A stretch of 64,000 nucleotides of DNA. Origin: Mesodorylaimus sp. YZB2_4. Lineage: Eukaryota; Nematoda; Enoplea; Dorylaimida; Dorylaimidae. The notes below the pieces were generated by a model, which saw nothing but the letters and a program-made list of their open reading frames with translations, had not been told where the DNA came from and did not search any database. A program made the position numbers and the translations under genes. The DNA lies in NCBI GenBank assembly GCA_030248295.1, contig JASANH010000897.1:62001-126000 (forward strand), given 5' to 3'. Of the stretch, positions 1-11,574 are shown one piece after another. Numbering within the stretch: the first letter of the stretch is position 1; each line of letters begins with the position of its first letter.

Positions 1-110
1 TAAGACTAAGCCTAAATCCAGCCTATCCTAGCCTAAGCCTAAGCCTAAGGCTAAAACTAAGCCTAAGCCTGTATCCGGCCTATCCCTAAGCCTATTGGGG
101 GACAAAGTGC
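1..110. repeat. Degenerate telomere-like array, (GCCTAA)n
   Basis: Repeated GCCTAA units, many perfect and others altered (GCCTAT, CCTAAA), fill the first ~110 bases. The complement TTAGGC is the established nematode telomere repeat. Degeneracy, and unique sequence immediately after it, suggest an interstitial or subtelomeric remnant rather than an active end. A C homopolymer of about 14 bases follows near 189-203. Confidence 0.6.
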
Positions 111-566
111 AAAAGGCCGACGGGACATCATGAAGGCCGGGTCTATTTTTGGGAAACCTGGCATGAAGCGCGTAACTGGTGTTGCAATCCCCCCCCCCCC
201 CCCGCAGTAGCTTCCATTCAATTCGATTGCTTTATCCAGTCAGTCCGATTCAGCTCCAGCTGATTTTTTAATTCTTTCCTTTTGCTGGCGCGAATCCGAT
301 TCAACGATGAGTTTTGAGAAACTCTTTTTCTGGATGGCTGTATATTCAACTACTGTAGTTTTATCGCTACTGTTATGGCTTCGTTGGCTTATCACACCTT
401 TTTCAGGCTCAGCAGGCTCGATTCTTATTTCTTTGCCGTTGACTGTGTGTTTTAGTCAGTCATAGCATGAGAAGATTGTCAAGTCAGAACGAAATAATTT
501 TGTCAGAAATGCCTTCCAAAATTTATGGTGTGACGGAATCCATTCATAGTCAAATGAGCGACCGCT

Positions 567-670
567 AAAGTGACTTTCAAGCCGAACTAGCCATCTACAT
601 GCCAGGCCATTTTTGAGCCAGCACCAAGGCGGGCTCAGTTCAAATCTTATTCGTGTCTGAAAGTCACTTT
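567..670. repeat. Short inverted-repeat unit upstream of the DNAJC16-like gene
   Basis: The 13-mer AAAGTGACTTTCA at 567-579 is repeated in inverse orientation at 658-670, bounding 104 bases. A B-box-like GTTCAAATCT lies inside. It could be a pseudo-tRNA, a SINE fragment or a very small inverted-repeat element. No function is assigned. Confidence 0.35.
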
Positions 671-748
671 TACGCGCCCTCGTGCTTCGCAAAAATCTTC
701 GCGTTAGAGGAAAAAAAATAAAAGATTCTGATTATTCATTGCTTCAAA

Positions 749-3700
749 ATGAAGACGGGAGGTTTGTTTGAATTTCTGTTTTCCACAATCTTCATTCTGC
801 TCTTCATCACCTCCTCATTTTCGCTGGACCCTTACAGCGTACTTGGTGTTCGAAGATCAGCCCCGCCTGCCGAGATCAAACGAGCTTATAAGCAGTTAGC
901 TAAAAAGTGGCATCCTGATAAGAATCAAAATGAAGAAGCTGAAAAGAAATTTGTCCAAATTAATCAAGCTTATGAAATACTTAGTGATCCCAAACGAAAA
1001 GAACGATACGATCGGTTTGGCTCGACCGATGAGAATGAGGGCCGAGGTGGTGGTAATGGGCATTTCGATCCATTCGCTAGCTTCTTCACGGGACATTTCA
1101 ATTCCAAACCGAGTTTCTTCGCGAAACATCGAATCGGATATAGGTGAGATATTAGAATAACATTTCAGCGGATGGTATTCGCCCGCATGCAGCCATGCGC
1201 GAGGTGTACACCCATCGTTGCTAGGGATAGGTCGGGATCACCTTTTTTCGGGATCGTGACCAGGATCGGTTTTTTTTGCATTTTTCTGTTTTTTGCCTAT
1301 GAACCTATCTTCCTCAGTAAAGCAAAGCTTAGGAATCCAGGTTTTTAAAAGCTTTTTTTGGGCCGATTTTCAACAATTATATATCAGCTGAAATTGATGA
1401 GAACATTTGCAGTTCCAATGCACGTCCAGCAAGGTCAGCCTAGGTTTGAGCTGAAAGTGTCGCTATGCTGTCATCGATTTGAGCTGATGTTGCTATTGCC
1501 TCTTCCTCGCTACTGCTTCATCGCAAATATGATGGATAGAGTGCACCTAGCGTGCTTATGCCCATATATATTGTGCGGACATATATGCAGAATCCCGATG
1601 CCTCAATGTCGGTATCGGGAGGGGTCAAATCCAGATATGATCGGGATCCCGACCTATCCCTAATCGTAGCATGGACTATATCCCTCTCTCGGGCAGGAGC
1701 CACCATGGATTTATGTGGCCTAGAATGTGCCCACTCCTGGTCTTACATACTGCAGACATAACGTCTGAGAGAGCAGCCAAAGATTGTCTAGCCATGCGCT
1801 CAAGAAAACTGCTGGAATGTTGATAATTGGGAGAGGCCATGTCAACCTGGGCATACCATCATCATTTAGGCATGTCAAAGAATTTTTTTGTTGCTATTCT
1901 GATCCTTCAGGATCCTGCTGTTATCTGTACTGCTGCATCACACACTGCACAATGTGATGCAGATTAGAATTAACGATAAGTTCTGACATCTATGATGACA
2001 TAAACTGACTGTGAAAGTGACTCTGTCCCCTTTGTACCCTCCTCTCCTGCTGTAGCCCAACTGAAATTTCTCCCTCTCCACAGGTACTATATAGCACTGC
2101 ATCGCATGAAGTATCGCAGAAGCTTTTACTCACAAGCTATTTATCTGCAGGATCTACGAAACCTTGTTGGAGAAAAGTTACTCCACACCTTACTTGATTT
2201 TTATCTATTCCGACTGGTGCATGACTTGCATGAGAGCCGAAGGAATCTGGGAACGTGTTGTCAACGAATTGGAGCCTCTAGGTAAGCATTGCTTTTTTGA
2301 ATATTTGATTTGCATCAGACGTTACATTCCGTCCTGATAGTATCCTTCAAAGACTGAGTGCTGAGTCCTCTCTGAATCCATGTCGGAATATGGAAAAAAG
2401 AGTATGATATTCAGAAAATTCTGGATCTCCAGCACCTACGAAAATGATTTTTGACTGCAAAGGACCAATTGGAAATGAAAATATCGACTTCTGAGATAGC
2501 GATTGATTCTAATTGAGATACCGATCCATAATTTTGGCCGCCTAGGCTGAAATGCCAGTTGTCGATCTGAATGTCGTGCTATTTTTCTTAATATTCCGAC
2601 CTCTATTCTACAGTCCCTCAAAATCCTACCCCTTGATTTGTATGCCCTCCCCAGGGCGTTCTATCCAGTGACGCTTTGGACATATTTGCAGTCTGCGGCA
2701 TTTTTCCAACTTCAGATCTTGATTGAAACCTTTTGGGCCCGAATAGTGTATGAGTACACTATATTTTTACTTTCAGGGTATGGCATCGCCACAGTCAACA
2801 GCATGCGCGAAGGTGCTCTCATTGAAAAATTGCGCGTCAATCATGAACCATCGATCGTCGCATTGGTGGAAGGTCGACCCAGTTTATTCCGCGGCCATGT
2901 GATCGAATTTCGAGCACTGGTCGAATTCGCCCGTCAGTCCCTCCCTAGTCATCTAGTCACAACCCTGAGCGATGCCAATTACCGTCAGTGGATGGACGAT
3001 AATTGGCGAAAAGACAATAAAATCTCGGTGATTATGTGCGGTCCTCAAGACCGACCTCGTTTAAGGTATCTTCTCGCAGCTATGCGATACAGTCCATACG
3101 CATCGTTCGGTTATGCCCCCTTGAAAAATTCGGCCATGGGAACGAGCGATTTTAGAACAGCTTATGGTGTGAGCACTTCGAGCAAACACGCGGGTGGATT
3201 AGAGACTTTCATGATTTTCAATGAACGAGTCGACTCACCCTTGGTCAGTATTCAAGCCAAAGAAATACAAAGTGAAAATTTAATTTCGGCCATCGAATCG
3301 AATCGATTTCTTATTTTACCCCGTCTTTCATCACAAATGTATTTCGATGATTTGTGTCCACCCTCTTACGCTACGTCATCGCGATTGAGACTGCTTTGTA
3401 TCATCTTGCTAGTTCGTGCCAGCAATCACCCTGCGGACGATATTCATTTGAGTAGTTATCGGGAATTCGCCGAAAACTCGACTACACATCACGATTTCAG
3501 TGATTCTGTTCGATATATGTACATTTTCGAAGATCGGCAGCCAGAATTTGTCAGCGCAATGATCTCTAGTTCATCGAGTCAGAACGATGAGCCCTTGCCG
3601 AATCAGAAGTCAGAGGATCGTCGAAACGTGGTCGTCCTCTGGCGAACGGATAGGGATCAAGCGAGGTTAGCTTGGTTACGAGGTATATGGTCCGGTCATC

Positions 3701-5463
3701 CAGATCTGGTCAATGGGTCAGCACAATTGTTGATGGACAAGATCGACAGGATTCTGCATCGGGGCAATGATTTGCTTGGGCAGAATGTAGAATTACAGAA
3801 ATTGGTCGATGAGCATAGTCCTGTGTGGTATCGACGGATTGTGGCCAGATTGGCGACGGCTTGGGACACATTTATCCATTATATTACCAAAGAGGAGCTA
3901 TTCCCCATCATATCCGTTGTGGGCACACTGGTGGCTATGTTAATTTTGGGGTATTGCGTCAATTTTATGACGTAAGTCGACATTGGAAACCTGTCTTAAG
4001 CTTTATTTTGCCCATCTGGGTGCAAGAAGTTGCATTTATAACCTGCCGTGATTAGACTTCGGGATATTCTCACAAAAATGTACTCATGCAGTCTAGAAAA
4101 GCTGATACAGTGCTGAAACTGGCTTAGTCGCATAAACCATCTATACATGTGGGAGACGTCGAATTAGAAGAGTCGAATTCTTATTCAGCAGATGTCTAAA
4201 ATATGGGGGTTCAGACAGAATGGCCCATGGCTATCTTTTTAGTCACTACGTATTCCTCACTCGCTTGTAAATTTCAGGGAGCCAATTAAACCGAGCGACA
4301 GATCGTCGTCGTCTCATTACCACAGTCGAACACAGGACGCGCAGGGCAAAGGACCAGCAGCAGACGATAGTGGCGACTTGATGATGCGAGAATTAGATGG
4401 GCGCACGTACTCTGACATGGTCTTGAATGCACCACCCGGTGTTAGGACTATTGTCATTCTGGTAAACGAAGAAACCAAATCGAAGTTGCTTAGCATATTC
4501 GTGCAATATTTGCTACCTTGGAATGAGTAAGTTCACCTGCTGATGTTTGGGTGCTACGTTTCTCAACCAGTCCTGTAAATGGTCACACAGTGCCATAATC
4601 GTGATGAACACACATCTGGTATGAAGACAAGAATAAGTCAGCCATAAACTGGAAGCTTTTCACGTCCAGCGAATATGATTGGTTGTGGTGAGTACACGCA
4701 TTAGCTAGCGTACATAGGTCTGTGTACAGCGTTTCACAAGTCTCAAAAACCATAAATCAGGAAAACTGTCAGCAGAAAATTTCTGTCCCTTCACTAGGGC
4801 ATACACTTTAAAGTAAGGGACTTTTCAGCTATGTAAAACTGTCATAAGCGGCGTGGAGGAAAATTCAAAGTTTCAAAGATCTGTGAAATGGTCTAGTATA
4901 TTTGGGTGGCATGACAGCTTTGATGCTAGTAACTCCTGGGCACACAGAGGCAGTCATTCCAAAAAATATCTCAACTTTTATGTTCGCGAATAAAGTGACT
5001 TGGTGGCTTGCCGAGAACTCTGCCTCTGCCATCTCATCTCATGTAAACCGTTTTCAGGAACAACTTCCAATTCGGTTACGTTTCTCTGGAGAGAAATTTT
5101 TCTTGGTTATGTGAGCTGTGCTCGCTGGCCGAAGTCAGCTCCAAACTTAGTTTGGCATCTGAAATCAGCGACCCTTCGGACTTTGTGGGCGCAGTGTTGT
5201 CACTGAATGGGTATCGTCGATACATAAATATCTACTACCCCGATAAACAATGTCGGGCAAAGAAATGTCGTAATTCGGCTACTGCAGCGTCGAGAAATCA
5301 GTTTTTGGGATTTGATTCATCGAGTTCTAGTGACGAAGAGGAAGCCGCTAAGAAGGTGCCAGCGTCAGTGACGTTGTTATACGGTTTGCCCAGTTGGTTT
5401 GAGCGCTTATTCGAAGGTTGTTGTCAAAAGTTTCCAGTGCCCCACTGGCCATCTATTCGATGA
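749..5463 (+). CDS. DNAJC16: DnaJ homolog subfamily C member 16-like protein (J domain + thioredoxin, ER membrane)
   Basis: I reconstruct five exons: 749-1143, 2151-2281, 2777-3971, 4278-4526 and 5058-5463. They splice in frame to 791 residues, close to the ~780 of vertebrate DNAJC16. Visible parts are a hydrophobic N-terminal segment (about 8-25), a J domain (about 27-92) with HPD at 55-57 and [17 protein letters not shown] at its end, a Gly-rich linker, a thioredoxin-like domain with [12 protein letters not shown] (CxxC at 155-158), and a transmembrane helix near 552-572. Behind the helix is a C-terminal region with the family's LLP-N and LNGYRRY-type motifs and an acidic [10 protein letters not shown] stretch. 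All four introns are GT-AG with consensus donors. The family is an ER-membrane J-protein thought to recruit Hsp70 (BiP) and has been tied to autophagosome size; C. elegans dnj-8 is the likely counterpart. The start is the only ATG giving the signal segment. No break was found. Orthology is inferred from domain order. Confidence 0.92.
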
Positions 5464-6678
5464 TTGGCACTGTGCTGTTCACAGCATGACACTGATTTTA
5501 TGGACTGTGTGGTACAGTGTTTCTGATTTGCTTCAACGGTCGGGTCATAGATTCTGTATGACACTGGCATCGTGATACCTTCTATGATTGTGAGATGCAC
5601 AGCATGCATGCTGCACTTTCCGTGTTTTTGAGTTGATGCAGGCAACAATTTAGGCCTAATTTACTTTAAAAGGATATAGTTTCCTTAGAGTGCGGGAATC
5701 GCAGTAGATATGATTTTGTTCTGCTGTTTTATTGTAGCCTACTCCTAATATAGTAATATTGTTTGTCCGTGAAGCGCAGCATTGCAAAGATGACAAACTT
5801 ATGTAACTGGTGTCTCACAGTCAATGCATTTTATTTTCGTACCAGTAGTGCGTCAATTTTTGTTACCCCCTCCTTAATTACTAAGAAACCTAGACAGGAC
5901 CAGCAAATAAAGGATTTTACCGTATATTTAGTGTAGTCTGGGGCCACAGAGATCTCGTCCAATATTAGTCAGGGTTAAGTAATTACAGTCATCATTATAA
6001 AATTGATCAGCTCATAATATCGATACAAATGCAGGTCAGGTTTCATGTTCGCGTAAGAAAAGATGATGCACCATGTTACAGTAAAGGCCCACGTCGAGTT
6101 TTTTGATAAGACCAAAGACGGCACAAAGTTTTTCATATTGTTTTGTTGAACTAAATACGAGTAAGATCATGGGAAGATGCCTTTTGCAAAGGGCAGGTTA
6201 GATGATCCGCTAGACTTTATAGCTGAACCATCGCATTCGAAGACACCTGCTTCAACAACAACAAAGGCCTCTACTGTAGGTGCGTTCGACCCAAACAGCA
6301 AAAGTCGCTGCGATGAATTTACAGTATATACCGTCTATCTTTAGTTACTATGCGGTAAGGTTTCTCAAAAAATAAAAGCTTTCATGGGCGGATGCGGTGC
6401 ATAACAGAAAAAACCTCCTTTGTTTTGTTATAATTGGGACACAGGGCAGGGATGTTGGCGCTCGAGTCTGGCATGTAGAAGTATGGCGTGATAATCCTTG
6501 ACAGTTTTGGGAGTGAACATATCCAATCCCAATTGCCACCTGGACAACCAAATTCCTTTTGATCTGATCTGACTTTTATTCTCTGCAAAGCTTTTGCGGG
6601 AAACGCACGAGCGAAAAAATAGAGTGATGATAATCAACGGGAATGTCATCGAAAACGAGATGTCACTCCACAATCTGA
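5464..6678. other. 3' flank of the DNAJC16-like gene, no further gene seen
   Basis: AATAAA at 5906-5911 is a plausible polyadenylation signal for the upstream gene. The rest is AT-rich with only short frames. I see no repeat family of the window in it. Confidence 0.4.
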
Positions 6679-7149
6679 CAAGGGAACATCGCTAACCGTG
6701 AAGTCGAAGTTTGAGAGACCAAAAATTGTATTATGTTCATAGGTGCAAAAGAAAGCTCCGTGCCGAATATTAGAGGCGTCTGGCTAACTGGTCAGCAATG
6801 GCCAGCGTCTAAAGTACGGAATTTTTTGTGGTAACGAAGTTGCGCGTTGAGAAAAACGCGCAGAGTTCTTTCCAAACTAGGTTTTTGGGTTCGGTTTTGA
6901 GGTTTGATGGAAGGGGTGAGGTTTGATGGAGTTTAAGCTTTGAACACTCTGGTTAGGGAATTTTTCCTGAAAAAACCCAAAAAATCCAGCAGAATTTGAA
7001 AATTTCGCTGTACTCTACGCGCTGACCTCAACTGACCAGTTGGCCAGACGCCTCTAATATTTTGCATACAGCTGCTGTTTGCAACCAGGAACATGTTACA
7101 ATTTTTGGTTTTCTAAAAATCCGACTTAACGGTTGGCGATGTTCCCTTG
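6679..7149. mobile_element. MITE family A, copy 1 (471 bp), TSD TGA
   Basis: Ends are CAAGGGAACATCG and its complement. The inverted arms run about 100+ bases and include the ACCAAAAATTGT and CAGACGCCTCTAAT segments. It is flanked on both sides by TGA (6676-6678 and 7150-7152), a 3-bp target-site duplication of TNA type. There is no coding capacity. Other copies lie at 15381-15796 and 62482-62924, with a decayed one near 14565-14880. The superfamily is not clear: a 3-bp duplication fits PIF/Harbinger-like or CACTA-like elements, but the termini match neither consensus. Confidence 0.85.
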
Positions 7150-7330
7150 TGAGTATTCATAAGGTGGGTCCGTGTGCCAGTCACGCCGGTACTTATGATA
7201 AGATACTCGTAAATAGTAACTATCCAATACTCAACCTCTCAGGCCCAAACAGGTCATTGTAAGAACAACTACGAAAGGTTCAGGCGGGTGATATGACTCT
7301 ATCACGGTCTACATACGATCCACGCTCTAT

Positions 7331-7657
7331 TCATATCACTCTTGTTTCTTTTTCCGATGTTACTTTACCAAGGCAACTGAAAAAAGTGTAAGATCTTTTC
7401 CTGCGACAACAGCCACAGATTGTGAGTAACATATTTTTCGATCTACCTGCGCCAGATCCATTTCTATCCATCAGCGACAACAGCCGCCTCCTTTGCTGGA
7501 GCTGCAGCTGCATTAGTTTTTGTTGCTCAAGATGGTAAAATCCTTTCCATATAAATACCATTCTTCCGTTGGCTACATGCTCGAATTGCAATACAGCAAA
7601 TGTAAGCGCAAAGATTAGCAAATACGCTCGAAAATGAGTGGTCATATTCGTAGTCAA
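7331..7657 (-). CDS. Candidate small secreted peptide precursor, unknown family
   Basis: An uninterrupted 108-codon frame opens with MTTNMTTHFRAYLLIFALTF and continues VLQFEHVANG, a convincing signal peptide of ~30 residues. The remainder is Gln/Arg-rich (QLQLQQRRR), with a monobasic/dibasic-rich region and a Cys cluster ICGCCRRKR followed by SCLGK. A GTAAAG at the SCLG codon could be a splice donor, so the last ~15 codons may not be real. The basic cleavage sites and Cys pattern suggest a neuropeptide or small secreted protein, but I match it to no named family. It lies between MITE copy A1 and unannotated DNA. Confidence 0.4.
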   Translation of the reverse strand: MTTNMTTHFRAYLLIFALTFAVLQFEHVANGRMVFIWKGFYHLEQQKLMQLQLQQRRRLLSLMDRNGSGAGRSKNMLLTICGCCRRKRSYTFFSCLGKVTSEKETRVI

Positions 7658-7774
7658 CCGGGGGTTCGATTATATCTAAGATTGTAAACTGACGGACTTT
7701 ACTCAGTTATCGTTAAAGGGCCAAATGGTGCTTCGAAAATCTAATGACAGTGGGAAGGGATTTTGCGTCAATGT

Positions 7775-7880
7775 ATCAAGCGTATATACGCAGTGTTTCC
7801 AGTTAGGGGTGAGGTTTGATGGAAGGTTCGTGTCTACGACCTACCCAGCAAGCATGTGGGCGTATTTACCACATTTGAAT
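7775..7880 (+). repeat. Dispersed repeat C, copy 1
   Basis: This stretch (ACGCAGTGTTTCCAG ... TGATGGAAGGTTCGTGTC ... TGTGGGCGTATTTACCACAT) reappears inverted at about 11270-11400, with the same block order and moderate divergence. It contains a tRNA B-box-like GGTTCGTGTC, so it may be a SINE piece. Confidence 0.55.
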
Positions 7881-7925
7881 CAAAAATTAATTATTGTCGA
7901 GGCAAGGCTGCACAGTGTCGGGTGA

Positions 7926-9129
7926 TAACGTTATGCATATGTCTACTGCTATGTATGGCTTCTATTATGTGACTCTATTTTGGGCCAGATGTTATATGCT
8001 GAAAAATATGGCGCCCCATGCGTCAGCTATTCATTGCACCGAAAGGTGATATTTCTTTTTATGTAGCTTACAATTAGTTGTTATCTTCAGTTGTATTTCA
8101 GCACTAAAGTTTTTACCTTTAGGCTCACGCTTTTAATGGGGAGGTTATCTGTCAGGGTGAAGCACTGGCACGCCAGTTTTTCAGGAAAGTTCGTTATTGA
8201 AACTGCTTAGCAATATCGAAGTCCCCAAACTCTACATACAAAGATATCAGAAGTCTGCTCGAGTAAAACTGCAAAATATTGCGCATTGAATAAGCATATT
8301 GTTAGATTGAACCAGCAAAACGTATCCGGCGGAGCACGTTTAAATAAAATTAATAAAATTGCTGCACAATCACTCGATCGAAAGGAAGGTGAGCGAGGTC
8401 ACGCTACCAACACCAATAGTACTCGGATAAAAATAAAGGATCATCCGCATATCATAACATATCACCCGACATTATGCAGCTGCCACGACAGTAATGTGCA
8501 ATGATCGTCTGTTTTCATATGACTAAAGCCAGAACAACCGCTCGAGGCCTGAACTTTATTCAAAAGGCATCTCTTTTTCGCCTCTCTGCCTCTTTGGCCC
8601 TTAGTCTGAACATTAGTGTAAGAGTGTAAGCCGCTTTAGACTGGTGAAACAGTTAGGTTCTCGGGCAGTAACACTGAACCAACTGCGCTGTGGTGCAAGG
8701 TTCGTATCAAGCCACGCAGCCCACCACTACAACGGATATTGTTTACTGTCGCCACCACGCCGTACCAGGGATGGACTCACGCAGGACCACGGGAGCCAGC
8801 TGCAAACGTCGGGTCGTCGAGAGGTACTCTGATCGAGACTGATCTCGCCAAGCAAGGAGCAGAGCCTTTATATAGGCGATGCTCGAGTCCAAGGCCTAGT
8901 CATATCAATCCCTCGCATGTTAGGAAAACCAGTCAGCTCGGCCTCTCGGCCTCGCTCGGTCCTGACCAGGGAGGAAGAAAAGAAGTCTGTGCACCGCGTG
9001 CACTCGAAGTGTCCTATGCAAACAGAGTACACTGAGACATCTATTACACTGGTACACAAGCATATCGTGCAATTTCTAGGCTAGCTTCGGCTATGAATAA
9101 GCATGCGCCCGCCTCCAAGGTGCCTACAC
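7926..9129. other. Intergenic stretch, nothing named
   Basis: Only short random frames are present. A B-box-like AGGTTCGTATC near 8698 hints at a SINE fragment, but I could not define ends. Confidence 0.3.
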
Positions 9130-9820
9130 ATTATTTCCAAAAAAGTATGCTATGACAGACTCAAAACCTTTAGACCAGCCAATGCGCAGAATGGATAACC
9201 AGGGCTCAGGATGGCTGGTCTACTCGGCCACTGCAAATCGCAACAACGGCTGATTAGGAAACGTGCTCAAGCTGCTTTTTCTGCATGAATATAAGCACCA
9301 AGACTAATCGTGAGGGCCGTAGAGAGATCGTGGTCTACTTACGATTAGCGGCCTCGAAGTGTCTGCCTCTCGGGTTGAATGCGCACTACTAGCGAGTGTT
9401 CAACCCCTGCCTACGCAAATCATTCCTGATGTAGTGAAACATGACAATTAAAATACAGTTGCAAAGGGGAAAGACTGTTGCGAGTGTTACTCAAGGCTTA
9501 TGATCTGCCGATAAGCTGCACCACGCTACTCGCAGCGCTAGAGCTTTGGCATATTCAGGTTGCCATCGTGTGAAACAGCTGGTACCCTTTGGGGAGCCTG
9601 TCCAAACAGCAGAACCACACAGACTATGCGGCTTTGGTGATGACATCGACAAGCATCTGTGTGTTAGTGATTACACACTGTGTGCATTAAGCAGCATGAG
9701 AGGACCTTGTCATCGTGCGGCCGAGTAGACCAGCCATCCTAAGCCCTGGTTATTCACTCTGTGCATTGGCTGGTCTAAAAGTTTTGAGTCTGTCATAACA
9801 GACTTTTTTTAGAAATAATA
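9130..9820. mobile_element. MITE family B, copy 1 (~690 bp, ~100-bp TIRs)
   Basis: The left arm 9130-9229 (ATTATTTCC ... GGATGGCTGGTCTACTCGGCC) is the near-complete inverse of 9719-9820 (GGCCGAGTAGACCAGCC ... GAAATAAT). Two further copies occur at 29110-29861 and 33181-33890. Inside each copy is a tRNA-SINE-like segment (here ~9355-9450) with GTCTGCCTCTCGGGTTGAATGCG and a B-box-like TGTTCAACCC. No transposase frame is present. Confidence 0.85.
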
Positions 9821-10093
9821 AGACCGTTTTTCGTTTTTGTTACAAACTAGTTTCGACCACAGCACTGCGTGCCCATGCAAAGATCAACTGAGAAATGAGG
9901 TGACTGACTATTATACATAGAAACCTCTGAAAAGCATAAACCTCAAACGGAACTTGCAGCAGCGCGCCTGAGATTATTCGTACGGTCCGCCTAACACGAT
10001 CGAATGCATGCACTTTTTTAAAAATATGTAGAAACGAGGGCAGCTCAAAAAGTTCGTAGCCTAACCACATATTGAACATATACAATGCCATAA

Positions 10094-10480
10094 TTATTCT
10101 TTTACGACATAACCTCTCCTGAGACCAATGCACTTGTTAACACTTTGGTGCGACGCGTGAATATCGCTTAATAAGAAGGATTACTCACACCCCTCAAAAA
10201 ACGCTCAAGTCGCTGATTTCACTTCCTCATCGCTCAAAAATCATTCCCTCAATAAACTTTTTTTGGGTTTTTCAAATACAGTAGGTACTAATCGCTGGGT
10301 GCCAGGTCTGGACTGTATGGTGGATGATCAATTTGTTTGAATCCCTATTCATCGATAGCAGCCTGAGCACTTTCTTGCAGGAGTTCTAGCGGGATGTGTG
10401 GCAGTGTAAATAAAAAATTTCACTGCTGCAGCTCATGCGGAAGGTACTCAGGGTACGAACATTTTTAACTCCCTCCGTCT
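10094..10480 (-). pseudogene. Mariner-type transposase C-terminal relic, copy 1
   Basis: Reading the minus strand gives HPPYSPDLAPSD (10291-10326), the signature around the catalytic Asp of mariner transposases. It is followed after a stop by YLLYLKNPKKSL, then FLSDEEVKSAT, AFFEGCE, and finally NKCIGLRRGYVVKE with a stop near 10094. This matches the order of the mariner C-terminus (YLF.NLKK, SSDEEV, AFFEGLDKSF, NKCI.L.GDYVEK). Several in-frame stops and the lack of an N-terminal half make it dead. The copy near 30140-30520 carries the same TAG after APSD. Confidence 0.8.
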
Positions 10481-10635
10481 ATAGACACCGGGAAAAAACA
10501 TTACTTCTTTTATGCGCCTATCATATCCGATAGCTTATCCCCTACTTGAAAACGCAATCCAAGATCACCCTCATATTCTTTATTCACAGTAAGGTGCCTC
10601 TGCCACGCGAAAAAAACAGAGCAAAAATTCAATTT

Positions 10636-10706
10636 AGTGATGGAGTCGACCCGCGTACCTCGTGGTTTCAAAACAAGCTCTCTTCCAACTGAGCCATAGC
10701 GCCTCA
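10636..10706 (-). repeat. tRNA-like segment (pseudo-tRNA or SINE head), copy 1
   Basis: The minus strand reads GAGGCGCTATGGCTCAGTTGG (A-box-like), then a 9-base loop with TTTTGAAACC, then CGGGTCGACTCC (B-box-like, one T short). The acceptor stem does not pair well. The copy at about 30673-30745 is nearly the same. It is more likely a tRNA-derived repeat than a working tRNA gene. Confidence 0.5.
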
Positions 10707-10854
10707 AAGGGGGCTTACGTGATGCCCAACTGCCCTTGCAGCGGGAGGGGACGCTCAACTCTGAACGAAATATTTTCAATAATCGATAACTCAAGAACAA
10801 ATTAACCAAAAAGTTTGGTTTTTGCAAGCTTCGCAAGATAGGTCAGGTCCGCTG

Positions 10855-11161
10855 TCGTGCCAATTTTTATCGAAATCCGTCCAGTTGCTGACGAGCAACG
10901 GATGAAAAAGGCCAAAAAAGGGACTATTTTTGGGAATAACTTTTCAGAAATTGATGCTTTCAAAAAATGAATATCAAAAGGCAGATTCCGGAGAAAAAAA
11001 ACTAAAATTCACAACTGTACGAACTCTGGTTGTTGCTCTACGCTGATGTTGTCTCCTCCTCCTCTTCTCCTCCTCTTCTCCTCGTCTTCTCCCCCCTGAA
11101 CAAGAAATCGCGTATTCTGGAACTCGACGACGGCTGGATGGATTCTGATAAAAATTGGCAG
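10855..11161. mobile_element. Small inverted-repeat element nested in the 2-kb block
   Basis: TGCCAATTTTTATC plus AATCC.TCCAG at ~10857-10886 is mirrored at ~11130-11161 (complement of GGATGGATT..GATAAAAATTGGCA). It encloses ~300 bases with a CTCCTCCTCCTC run. The same structure lies at ~30905-31197. Confidence 0.5.
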
Positions 11162-11269
11162 ACCAAGCAAAAACCCATGCCTCATCATGGCGCAAGTCTT
11201 ACACAAGTTTTTTACTCTCATTACAGTTCCTTTTCATATTGCTCTCCATCGTGCCGAGCACGACAGGTA

Positions 11270-11400
11270 ATTAATAAAAAATGTGGTAAATACGCCCACA
11301 TCCCAGAAAAATGTGGTAATGGCGCAATTGGTAGGTCCCAGACGCGAGCCTTCCATCAGTTGCTTATCCCAGACCTGGAACACTGCGTATTTTCACACTG
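11270..11400 (-). repeat. Dispersed repeat C, copy 2
   Basis: Inverse of the 7775-7880 repeat. It includes ATGTGGTAAATACGCCCACAT and the complement of ATACGCAGTGTTCCAG. Confidence 0.55.
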
Positions 11401-11489
11401 GGACCTGAATCTGACTAAAATGTGTCTTGCCCGGAACATACAATACGCTGTTATCAACTTTTTTGAATATCGATTCCAGCTGCTTTTTA

Positions 11490-11534
11490 AATTTTAGTAT
11501 ATGTCCATGGAATGGACATATGTCCATGGAATGG

Positions 11535-11574
<40 letters not shown>

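Larger units (their letters stand above)
9131..11161. repeat. 2-kb duplicated transposon block, copy 1
   Basis: The whole stretch (MITE B, mariner relic, tRNA-like segment, poly-pyrimidine run, TGCCAATTTTTATC inverted repeat) recurs in the same order and orientation at 29109-31197 with few differences. Both copies start at ATTATTTCC and stop at AAAAATTGGCA, with unrelated flanks. The third MITE B copy shares only about 100 bases beyond its right arm. Confidence 0.85.

Noticed and set aside
2093-2281. Alternative exon 2 of the DNAJC16-like gene starting after CTCCACAG at 2092
   Set aside because: Continuing from exon 1 in phase 2, that acceptor gives a frame that does not match the thioredoxin domain. 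The TATCTGCAG acceptor at 2150 gives the expected YSDWCMTC motif.
9840-10133. 97-codon minus-strand frame, nearly repeated at 29881-30174
   Set aside because: It overlaps the C-terminal end of the dead mariner relic in another frame; conservation between copies reflects the recent 2-kb duplication, not coding constraint.
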